Shown here in pieces: positions 18,271-25,839 of a stretch of 64,000 nucleotides of DNA (position 1 is its first letter; every line of letters begins with the position of its first letter). Made by a program: the position numbers and the translations under genes. Under the pieces are notes generated by a model that ran no database searches, was not told the DNA's origin, and was given only the letters and a program-made list of their open reading frames with translations. Source of the DNA: JBAYIE01 sp965279165 (GTDB lineage Bacteria; Bacteroidota; Bacteroidia; UKL13-3); contig OZ257140.1 of assembly GCA_965279165.1 (NCBI GenBank), forward strand, positions 2,604,001 through 2,668,000, written 5' to 3'.

Positions 18271-19308
18271 TTATTTCTTCCAGTATAATTGGTTGTCGAG
18301 TAAATGGGTTGATAGCAACTGATTTAAGGTATTTAATCGCATCAGGTTACCTTGTCGGAAATTGTTTTCTGCAAATTTAATGTTTTGTAAACCGGAGATA
18401 AGATTATGGATAGTTGTTTCAATGCTTCGGGTAGGGTAATAAGAACCGGCAAGCTTTTTATACAACGAAAAATTAACTTTATAAGATCTTTTATCCGGAG
18501 GTGCGTCTGAATTAATTTGAATAACACAACCGGGTATTTGTTTACTCACCTGTTCGGCAATTTCCTTAATGTTAAAATTCCAGTTATTGGTGCCGGCATT
18601 GCAAACCATGAAACCATGGTCTTTTCTGTGCATAGCCCAATCAAAAGCGGCTGCCATGTCTTCAACATCAATTAATGGTCGCCATGGTGAGCCATCACTT
18701 AGTATTTCTATTTTATGGTTCGTAAGTGCCGAAGCTACAAAGTCATTTAATACCAAATCTAGTCTTAGTCGGTTACTCATTCCACAAGCGGTAGCAAATC
18801 TTAAACAGGTAATTGCAGTATTATGGCTTGCAATTTCAGCTAACCCATTCTCGGCTAAAAGTTTCGAATGAGCATATGCAGTTAATGGATTCACCGGCGA
18901 TAATTCGGTTTTGTCTTCAGTTCCTCCTGTTCCATAAACACTGCAACTGGAAGCGAATACAAAATGGGTTATCCCGTTTGCAATCGCTTGTTTGGCGATA
19001 TTAATGGTTGATTTGTAGTTCACATCCATTGTTACTGCTTCAAATTTATTTCCAATCGGGTCATTCGAAATAGCAGCAAGATGTATTACCACATCAAATC
19101 CTTTTAATAAATCAGGATTGAAATCTCTAACGTCGCCTATAATTTGGTTGTAAATTGGTTTCGTAATAGAATCCGGTTTAACCGTTTGGATATTTTTAAA
19201 GTATCCGGCATCATACCCAGTTATCTTACAATTGGGATATCGCAATTGAAGGTAATGGGTTAAGGTTGAACCAACATATCCAAGATTGCCTGTGATAAAT
19301 ATTTTCAT
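18271..19308 (-). CDS. NAD-dependent epimerase/dehydratase (extended SDR)
   Basis: 345 residues. The Rossmann loop is T-G-N-L-G-Y-V-G, the Ser strand is A-S-S-C-S-V-Y-G, and the catalytic pair is Y-A-H-S-K (Y-x-x-x-K). G-D-V-R-D-F and H-L-A-A-I-S-N-D-P-I-G complete the SDR pattern. It lies directly between rfbC-like and rfbF-like genes with one to two bases of spacing, where a CDP-glucose 4,6-dehydratase would be expected. It lacks the N terminus I would expect for RfbG, so it may be an epimerase/reductase or a divergent dehydratase. Family certain, reaction not. Confidence 0.8.
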   Translation of the reverse strand: MKIFITGNLGYVGSTLTHYLQLRYPNCKITGYDAGYFKNIQTVKPDSITKPIYNQIIGDVRDFNPDLLKGFDVVIHLAAISNDPIGNKFEAVTMDVNYKSTINIAKQAIANGITHFVFASSCSVYGTGGTEDKTELSPVNPLTAYAHSKLLAENGLAEIASHNTAITCLRFATACGMSNRLRLDLVLNDFVASALTNHKIEILSDGSPWRPLIDVEDMAAAFDWAMHRKDHGFMVCNAGTNNWNFNIKEIAEQVSKQIPGCVIQINSDAPPDKRSYKVNFSLYKKLAGSYYPTRSIETTIHNLISGLQNIKFAENNFRQGNLMRLNTLNQLLSTHLLDNQLYWKK

Positions 19309-19309
19309 T

Positions 19310-20086
19310 TTACCATGATTTCCATTTAGCCTTTCCCGATTCCCAAATGGTTTCGAGTTCTATTTTGTCTCTTATAGCATCCATGCATTTCCAGAATCCT
19401 TCATGTTTGTAGGCGCTGAGCTGACCATCAGCTGTTAATCTATGTAAAGGTTTGTCTTCCCACATATATTCATCGGCATTTTCATCCAGATAATTGAAAA
19501 CTTCCGGTTCCAGTACAAAAAAACCACCATTAATCCGATGGCCATCCCCTTTTGGTTTTTCCATAAAGTGGTTCACTTTACCATTTTCATCGCTCGTAAT
19601 GGCGCCAAATTTCCCTTCAGGTAAAATGGAAGTAACAGTGGCTATGCATTTTTTTGACTGATGATAAGAAACCAATTTACTATAATTTATATCCGATAAA
19701 CCATCTCCATAAGTTAACATGAAAGGTTCATTTCCAATATATTTTTGAATACGTTTTAATCTTCCTGCTGTTTTGGTGTGGAGCCCTGTATCAACCAAAG
19801 TTACCTTAAACGATTCGGCAGTGCTTTCCAATATCTCTGTTTTATTCTTTTTAATGTCGATGGTAACATCTGCATTGTGTAAATAGTAATTCATGAAATA
19901 TTCCTTGATCATGTAACCTTTATAGCCCAGGCATATTATGAATTCGTTAAATCCTTGCTGTTCGTAGGTTTTCATGATATGCCATAAAATCGGTTTGCCT
20001 CCAATTTCAATCATAGGTTTCGGTCTGAGATGCGATTCTTCGGATATCCTTGTACCCATACCCCCGGCAAAAATTACTACTTTCAT
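19310..20086 (-). CDS. rfbF: Glucose-1-phosphate cytidylyltransferase
   Basis: 258 residues, the normal RfbF length. The N-terminal G-G-x-G-T-R loop followed by the P-K-P-M-I-E-I-G-G-K-P-I-L-W-H motif is that of sugar-1-phosphate cytidylyltransferases. Later segments L-G-Y-K-G-Y-M-I-K-E-Y-F and T-Y-G-D-G-L-S-D are specific to RfbF rather than dTDP enzymes. It makes CDP-glucose from CTP and glucose 1-phosphate, the first step to CDP-linked deoxyhexoses. It follows the GT-B gene by one base. Confidence 0.93.
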   Translation of the reverse strand: MKVVIFAGGMGTRISEESHLRPKPMIEIGGKPILWHIMKTYEQQGFNEFIICLGYKGYMIKEYFMNYYLHNADVTIDIKKNKTEILESTAESFKVTLVDTGLHTKTAGRLKRIQKYIGNEPFMLTYGDGLSDINYSKLVSYHQSKKCIATVTSILPEGKFGAITSDENGKVNHFMEKPKGDGHRINGGFFVLEPEVFNYLDENADEYMWEDKPLHRLTADGQLSAYKHEGFWKCMDAIRDKIELETIWESGKAKWKSW

Positions 20087-20087
20087 A

Positions 20088-21524
20088 TTAGCTGTGTTGG
20101 TTAATTAATTCAAAAACTTTTTTAGCGGAGTCTTCTCCAAAATAAGAACAATAGGCATCTATGTATTCTGCTGCTTTCGTGTTCGGAATTTGTTCTTCGA
20201 TATTTTTTATTTCAGACAGGATGCAGCGACTTAGTTCGGAACTATTTTTAGCTTCTAAGCAGCCACCTTTTTCAATCATTTCCTTTCCTATTCCGATATG
20301 AAAGAAAACATCTGCCGGGTTTAATATAATTACCTTCTTGTTTTTAATTAATGCTTCGAAACCCATGGTGCTATTGTGAGAAACAAATAAGTCGGTTTGT
20401 AGAAATGTGTCTGCATTGCTAATTTCTTTAGATGTTAGAATCTTAATTGTAGGATACATTTTGCCAAGGAATTGATAATCGGAAATCGTTTCACTGGGGT
20501 GAAGTTTAATAATACCTTGAATTGGCCGTGTTTTATTTACGTTTACAACGGCTTCACAAAAATAAGTAGCCAGTTTTAGTTTATCCTGTTTTTCCAATGG
20601 ATTGGCAACAAATACAACCTGGTTTGTTTTATTTGGAGGAATTGTTTCTGGTATTTCCAATTGACAATTCCCTACAATAGGTAATCGGTTAATTGGAATA
20701 CCAAATTCATGAAATTGATTTTGATGTAATTTGCCCCAACAAAGTATTTTATCCGCAACCAAAGGAACGAAGTTAGCTATCGGAATAGTGCCCCCATGAA
20801 TAAAAGTATAAGTTGGGATTTGTAATATTTTTCCTTGTATGATTAAAGCTGCATTTAATGTTTGTCGATCGTGATCGGTAATAATTACCTTTGGGTTAGT
20901 TCGTTGCAATAGTTTGTTAAAAATAAACAATGATTGACTTTGATGTAATAAAGTTATTCGTAATCCCAATAGTATTTGCCAATCCAAATGGTGATTTTTC
21001 ATCAATGATTGTTCCAATTTTGAAAAATTGCGAAATATGGGAAGAAACTCGATTAACCACGACCAATAGTTGTAAAGATTAAGTCGCTTCGATTCAAAGG
21101 TTGACATTCGATTATCAGCAATGGAATGTCCTTTCCGATTTACAAAAAGTATTTCCTTTTTATCGGGTATAAGCCTGGTTAAAGGCAAAAAAAAGTTGAC
21201 CAACCGAGGAGAATTAGCTGAGTAATTAAATAAATATGTGAAATTCTTATTTGGGATATTAAAAGGTATTAAATTGAACAAAGGGAGAATATAATATTTT
21301 CCAAATTGAATGTATTTTTGTAACAAGGTAAATACATTCATTCTGTATTTTGATAGGAACAATCCGGGATATAAACTCGAGGCAAAAAGTCCGCCAATAG
21401 GAACCTCTTTATAGGTCAGATTATTTAAAGAATTCTCAATCCTTATCAATTCTTCCAGGCTATAAATAATAGTTTTCGAACCAAACCATTTTTTAAACGT
21501 TTTAGAAGTTTTTGCTATTGGCAA
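20088..21524 (-). CDS. GT-B-like capsule/surface carbohydrate transferase
   Basis: 478 residues without a clear membrane domain. The central part (I-T-D-H-D-R-Q-T-L-N-A-A-L-I-I-Q-G) and the following T-Y-T-F-I-H-G-G resemble the acceptor/donor cleft of CDP-glycerol/polysialyl-type GT-B proteins, and S-H-N-S-T-M-G-F-E-A-L-I-K-N-K-K-V-I is the usual donor-site loop of capsule biosynthesis transferases. I do not recognise a specific family. Position between rfbF and the amidotransferase gene suggests it transfers one of the special sugars made here. Confidence 0.6.
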   Translation of the reverse strand: MPIAKTSKTFKKWFGSKTIIYSLEELIRIENSLNNLTYKEVPIGGLFASSLYPGLFLSKYRMNVFTLLQKYIQFGKYYILPLFNLIPFNIPNKNFTYLFNYSANSPRLVNFFLPLTRLIPDKKEILFVNRKGHSIADNRMSTFESKRLNLYNYWSWLIEFLPIFRNFSKLEQSLMKNHHLDWQILLGLRITLLHQSQSLFIFNKLLQRTNPKVIITDHDRQTLNAALIIQGKILQIPTYTFIHGGTIPIANFVPLVADKILCWGKLHQNQFHEFGIPINRLPIVGNCQLEIPETIPPNKTNQVVFVANPLEKQDKLKLATYFCEAVVNVNKTRPIQGIIKLHPSETISDYQFLGKMYPTIKILTSKEISNADTFLQTDLFVSHNSTMGFEALIKNKKVIILNPADVFFHIGIGKEMIEKGGCLEAKNSSELSRCILSEIKNIEEQIPNTKAAEYIDAYCSYFGEDSAKKVFELINQHS

Positions 21525-21531
21525 TTTTTCT

Positions 21532-22773
21532 TTACTTATTATCGTTTATTCCTTCGTGAAACACATTATGCCGCAGTTTCCATAAACCTTTTGAATCCTT
21601 GCCCCATAAATGTGGAGATCGAAACTTGTCGGTAAGTTCGTTCCTGAAAAAGTCAGGCTGAATATCGAGGTATTCCATAATTTCATTGAAATACTTATCC
21701 GGAAACTCCCCATCAAATTTCTTCACTAATGCTATTCCTTCCTCTCTTGTAATATGATTATTTCTAATTTCTTGTGATGCATCGTACGTAGCTCTACCAA
21801 TGCCAAATTTAACATGGGTAGTATAATAGTGTAAATCATCAATCTTGTCGTCGATGCTGTTGTATTTGCTATAAGTTCCTTGGGTTCTAAATGGCCTGGC
21901 TTTAAACCCTGTATGTTCCACCGCATAATAATAAACTTCCTGTGGTATCCACTTTAAGTAATAGCCAAGATAATGAACTTCAATATTTGTTTTATTTAGT
22001 TCGTCGTATTGTGCAGGTAAGAAGCTTTGTAATTCTCCTAAAGTTAAACCATGTTCTTTTATTAAATCCTGGATACTAACACCCCCTAAATAGATTTCTT
22101 CGAGATGTTTATGTGCATAATACGACTTATCCCTAAGTGAAGTAGCAGTATCGGCTATCGGATTTCCATATTCTGCTTCATTTTCTCCGTAGAAGATCAA
22201 TGGTATGCCATATTTTGCTGCAATCTTAGGAGCAAGGTTTTTTTGCCCAAGTATAAAAGTTTGAAACGGATGAAACAGATTTAAAATACTTAACTTAGTA
22301 AGTAGCTTCATGGCTTTCCCATTGGGTTTGAAAGTTAAATTATCAAACCCGCCAACTTCAATCCAATTTTTCCAATTCTGATAGCCATAATCGGTATATA
22401 AAATAGGAGGCCAGGTTATTGTTAATGGATTCATCCCATATTTGTATTTAAGAATATGTGCCTGATATGCGCTATCCTTACCACCACTGCCGGGTACAAT
22501 GCAATCATAACTACCGTCGTTTTTTCGGTATCGATCGAGTAATTGCAGCAAATCGGATTCTCTCTTACTCCAATCTATCTTGTGTTTTTCTTCTGCAAAC
22601 CTACAAGCATCGCAAATTCCTTCCGAATCAAAATGCAACGTCTCTTTGGTGCTTTTTGCGTTGTGTTTGAATTCAATTGCCGAAACAGGTCGTTGGTTCG
22701 ACATAACACATTTTTTGCAAAATTTTACCTCTGCCGGTAAACCATAATATGTTTCAAATTTATTCTCGCTCAT
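21532..22773 (-). CDS. N-acetyl sugar amidotransferase (PseA/WbpG family)
   Basis: 413 residues. Two Cys-x-x-Cys pairs are intact (C19/C22 and C54/C57), followed by the PP-loop P-G-S-G-G-K-D-S at residues 94-101. The enzyme adenylates the acetamido carbonyl of a sugar and replaces its oxygen with an amino group to give an acetamidino sugar. The two genes immediately upstream in transcription encode HisH- and HisF-like partners, which supply ammonia as in the WbpG/HisH2/HisF2 systems of O-antigen synthesis. The coherent neighbourhood makes this assignment strong. Confidence 0.92.
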   Translation of the reverse strand: MSENKFETYYGLPAEVKFCKKCVMSNQRPVSAIEFKHNAKSTKETLHFDSEGICDACRFAEEKHKIDWSKRESDLLQLLDRYRKNDGSYDCIVPGSGGKDSAYQAHILKYKYGMNPLTITWPPILYTDYGYQNWKNWIEVGGFDNLTFKPNGKAMKLLTKLSILNLFHPFQTFILGQKNLAPKIAAKYGIPLIFYGENEAEYGNPIADTATSLRDKSYYAHKHLEEIYLGGVSIQDLIKEHGLTLGELQSFLPAQYDELNKTNIEVHYLGYYLKWIPQEVYYYAVEHTGFKARPFRTQGTYSKYNSIDDKIDDLHYYTTHVKFGIGRATYDASQEIRNNHITREEGIALVKKFDGEFPDKYFNEIMEYLDIQPDFFRNELTDKFRSPHLWGKDSKGLWKLRHNVFHEGINDNK

Positions 22774-22780
22774 TACTAAT

Positions 22781-23425
22781 TTATTTTATCGTTAAAGCCC
22801 ATTCTCTGTAAATTTCAATTCCATGAATACCGCTTTTCTCAGGATGAAATTGTAACCCGGTTATATTGTCTTTTTTTATTGCAGAAGTATACTTAATTCC
22901 TCCATACTCACTGTAGGCGAGTATTTCGGATTCGTTTTTTGCTTCCACATAAAACGAATGAACAAAATGCATATAGGTTCCAGATTTACATTTTTTTAAA
23001 GCTGAACGCGACCATAAATCCGGATTGCCATGAAAAATCTGATTCCATTGTATTTGCGGTACTTTTACTTTTTTTCCGGCGGGGTCACTTGATTTAAATT
23101 TAAGTACTGTTCCATCCACAATTCCTAATCCTTTGTGAGTACCGAATTCCTCACTTTCGTTAAATAACAATTGCATTCCTAAGCATATTCCTAAAAATGG
23201 TTTACCGGATTTCGCAAACGCAAGCAAACAAGTTGTAAGTTGCTTTGTGTGCAAATATTCCATGGCATTCCCAAATGCACCCACACCCGGAAGTATAAGA
23301 CCATCTGCCTTCAAAATGGTAGTTGGGTCGGCTGTAATGGTATTTGATAATCCTGCACTTTTACATGCTTGTTGTATACTAAACAAATTACCTAATCCAT
23401 AATCTACTATTGCAATTTGTTTCAT
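22781..23425 (-). CDS. hisH: HisH-like glutamine amidotransferase of acetamidino pathway
   Basis: 214 residues with a complete class I amidotransferase triad: C81 in G-I-C-L-G-M-Q, H194 and E196 in F-H-P-E-K-S-G. It hydrolyses glutamine and channels ammonia to a HisF-type partner. Other histidine genes are absent and the gene sits between a HisF2 and an amidotransferase, so its job is sugar amidination, not histidine synthesis. It overlaps the HisF2 gene by four bases and precedes the amidotransferase by seven. Confidence 0.92.
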   Translation of the reverse strand: MKQIAIVDYGLGNLFSIQQACKSAGLSNTITADPTTILKADGLILPGVGAFGNAMEYLHTKQLTTCLLAFAKSGKPFLGICLGMQLLFNESEEFGTHKGLGIVDGTVLKFKSSDPAGKKVKVPQIQWNQIFHGNPDLWSRSALKKCKSGTYMHFVHSFYVEAKNESEILAYSEYGGIKYTSAIKKDNITGLQFHPEKSGIHGIEIYREWALTIK

Positions 23426-24270
23426 ATCGGTCTACAGGTAATACCAAATTCTGCCAATTGGTTCTTTATTTCTTCAATTTCATGCATTTCAATTTTATTA
23501 TAGCGCTTACCACTTTGCATAAAGGATAAATTTCCTTCTTCTGGATTTCTTTCAACTTTCATTGACTCAGCAATATTATAATGTAAGGTTGAAGCCATAC
23601 ATATGGCATCCGCATGTCCTTCGATGATGGTATCACACATGTTTTTTATATTTCCGGCACCCCCATGCGCAATAACCGGAATTTGTACTGCATCTGAAAT
23701 CAAACGTATTAATGGTATATCATAACCTTCACTCGTACCATCACGGTCTACTGCCGTTATTAAGATTTCTCCGGCGCCCAAATCTTCTGCTTCACTTGCC
23801 CATTCAACTACCTCTCTTGAAGTTTGTTCCCTACCATTGTCCATAAATGCGAAGTAGCTACCATTGCTTTGTTTAATTGCCTCAATGGCGACAACGATAG
23901 TTGAAGAACCATATGTTAAAGAGGCTTCTTTGATGAACTGAGGATTTTTGATGACTGCAGTGTTTAACGAAACTTTATCTGCACCTGCTCTTAACACCAG
24001 TTTAATATCTTCAATCGTTCGGATACCTCCTCCAACAGTTAATGGGATAAATATTTCTGATGCAGTTCTGGTTATAATTTCATGTAAACTGTTTCGGTCG
24101 TATAAACTGGCTACAACATCTTGATAGATCAATTCATCTGCTCCATGCGCATAATAGTATTTCGCAAATGCTTCCGGCTTTCCCAGCACTCGTAAACCTT
24201 CTAAATGTATTCCTTTAACCAGATTTGGACCTTTAATATCCAATCTTGGTATAATTCTGATATTATTCAT
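23422..24270 (-). CDS. hisF: AglZ/HisF2-family acetamidino modification protein
   Basis: A 282-residue (beta-alpha)8 barrel of the HisF superfamily. The catalytic-position Asp is D11 in I-P-R-L-D-I-K-G, and the second phosphate/active loop is T-A-V-D-R-D-G-T-S-E-G-Y-D. It is about 30 residues longer than HisF of histidine synthesis, with an extra C-terminal segment, as expected for the HisF2 group. It receives ammonia from HisH and passes it to the sugar amidotransferase. The ATGAATAA overlap with the upstream capsule-type fragment indicates coupled translation. Confidence 0.9.
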   Translation of the reverse strand: MNNIRIIPRLDIKGPNLVKGIHLEGLRVLGKPEAFAKYYYAHGADELIYQDVVASLYDRNSLHEIITRTASEIFIPLTVGGGIRTIEDIKLVLRAGADKVSLNTAVIKNPQFIKEASLTYGSSTIVVAIEAIKQSNGSYFAFMDNGREQTSREVVEWASEAEDLGAGEILITAVDRDGTSEGYDIPLIRLISDAVQIPVIAHGGAGNIKNMCDTIIEGHADAICMASTLHYNIAESMKVERNPEEGNLSFMQSGKRYNKIEMHEIEEIKNQLAEFGITCRPI

Positions 24271-24907
24271 CCGAGTTTAATAAGGATTGAATAGCAAGTA
24301 TATGTCCTTCTGAGTTTAACTCATCTTCCCCATTTACTCCGGCTTGTTTTTGTATTATTTTTCCGCCAACTACTCCCGGAAACGAATGTTGTTGCACTTC
24401 ATAAAGGAATTTTAATACGTGAATTGGATTGGGCTTGTATCCATTCATTATTTTTGTCAGATTGGTTTGTAAGTTTTCTTTGCTTATGGATTCAAGTACA
24501 CCAGAACATCCTTTATACCATGGATGACCAAATAGGAGAACAGGTTTGTTTCTCACCACAGCTTCAAATCCTACAGAACCTGTAATCGTTGCAACTGCTT
24601 TTGATCCATCAATTAAATGATATGTATCGTAAGTTAAAGGTACAAGTATCGTATTGGGTAACTTGCTAATTTCTTCATAAAAGGCTGATGAACGGTATTG
24701 GTCGCCAAAAGTATTAAACCAGGTATACTGACTGAGGTGTTCTTTTACATAAAGTTTCCAATCAGTTGGCATTAATTGTCTGATTAATTTAACCATCAAT
24801 AGTTGATTTACATACCGGCCACCCATTGGTGAAGTGGTTTTTTCAGGTTGATATGCCAACGTACAAAGAATATACGGCTGGTTTAAATCCGGATTATCTG
24901 TTTGCAA
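24263..24907 (-). CDS. C-terminal part of split surface-carbohydrate/capsule transferase
   Basis: 214 residues reading from a TTG. The start Y-I-L-C-T-L-A-Y-Q-P-E-K-T-T-S-P-M-G-G is the beginning of the second half of capsule-polysaccharide-type transferases, followed by W-K-L-Y-V-K-E-H and the donor loop I-T-G-S-V-G-F-E-A-V-V-R-N-K-P-V-L-L-F-G. The frame can be extended upstream across the end of the preceding ORF, so this is probably not an independent gene but the second half of one protein broken by a one-base shift near 24944-24947. Joined, the product would be about 530 residues. Both halves look otherwise undamaged. Confidence 0.7.
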   Translation of the reverse strand: MQTDNPDLNQPYILCTLAYQPEKTTSPMGGRYVNQLLMVKLIRQLMPTDWKLYVKEHLSQYTWFNTFGDQYRSSAFYEEISKLPNTILVPLTYDTYHLIDGSKAVATITGSVGFEAVVRNKPVLLFGHPWYKGCSGVLESISKENLQTNLTKIMNGYKPNPIHVLKFLYEVQQHSFPGVVGGKIIQKQAGVNGEDELNSEGHILAIQSLLNSDE

Positions 24908-24938
24908 GTTTTCGTAGATTCTTTTTAGGGAATTCTTT

Positions 24939-25838
24939 TTACGTTTTGTTTTGGTTTCTTATTATTTGATACTTCAGCCAATTAGAATCTACAAAAGTTT
25001 GATTCGATTTTTTTTGATCCGAATCAAAATCATATTGAAAAGAATTGGTTAATGTGGAAGGTAGCCTCAAGAGTTTGGTGAAGAGTAGTCCAATATTTTT
25101 TACGACATTAGTTTGCGTAACGTTTCTTCCTTTTAGTTTATCAACTTTCTCAAGTTGATCGTAGAAATGAAAGCGAATTGCTTCCTCATAATCTCTTTGT
25201 AAAAGTTTAACATACGAATCAAAAGCTGGCTCAAGTTTAATATCTACCTGATCACTTTCTGCTATGTTTTTTTGGTATGCATCTATAATTGCCTTCGACC
25301 CTTTTTCAAATTGATGCACGGCATACATTTTTCCTAATATATTGGTACGAATAAATAAGATGGTTTTAATGTGCATTCGCAATGCAACAACATAAAGGAT
25401 GTATTCGGTAGCCTGATGAGGTTCTTCTTCAAAAAGGATTATGTCGGGTTTTGTGTATTCACAAATACCCATCCAATAAGCAAGCAAATGATGGTACAAC
25501 GAAAGTCGTTCCTGGTAAGAAAAACTATTGGTTGAATCATTCCTCTCCATCATATTGAGTGCAATCGACTCATAAATGGCAAATTCATTAAGTATAGATT
25601 CATCTAGTATTCCTTCCGGTATATGTTCAACACCTTTGGGTCTTATTCCTTTAATCGACTGGATATAATCATGGATTATTATTTCGGGAAAATGATTTTT
25701 TACGGTATTTTCAATTTCATTGGTTGTATGCCAATAGATTGCTTTCCATCCATATCTATCCTGCATTTTTATGGCCACTTGAACCATATAAGGTTGTGCA
25801 GATGTGTAAATTACTTTTAAATCGCGGCGGATAGTCAT
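24939..25838 (-). CDS. N-terminal part of split surface-carbohydrate/capsule transferase
   Basis: 299 residues beginning at ATG two bases after the ABC gene stop. It reads V-I-Y-T-S-A-Q-P-Y-M-V-Q-V-A at the N terminus and I-I-L-F-E-E-E-P-H in the middle, as in the acceptor half of large surface-carbohydrate transferases, then ends abruptly with N-Q-N-K-T and TAA in an A-rich run. The downstream half continues in the +1 frame. Removing one A from the run at 24944-24947 restores a continuous protein. It may be a pseudogene, a sequencing error, or a slippage-controlled gene. Confidence 0.65.
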   Translation of the reverse strand: MTIRRDLKVIYTSAQPYMVQVAIKMQDRYGWKAIYWHTTNEIENTVKNHFPEIIIHDYIQSIKGIRPKGVEHIPEGILDESILNEFAIYESIALNMMERNDSTNSFSYQERLSLYHHLLAYWMGICEYTKPDIILFEEEPHQATEYILYVVALRMHIKTILFIRTNILGKMYAVHQFEKGSKAIIDAYQKNIAESDQVDIKLEPAFDSYVKLLQRDYEEAIRFHFYDQLEKVDKLKGRNVTQTNVVKNIGLLFTKLLRLPSTLTNSFQYDFDSDQKKSNQTFVDSNWLKYQIIRNQNKT

Positions 25839-25839
25839 T

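Noticed and set aside
17722..20086. dTDP-rhamnose operon
   Set aside because: RmlA, RmlB and RmlD are absent and the nucleotidyltransferase is of the RfbF (CTP) type.
22781..24270. hisH and hisF as part of histidine biosynthesis
   Set aside because: No other his genes are near, the HisF is long as in HisF2, and a sugar amidotransferase follows directly.
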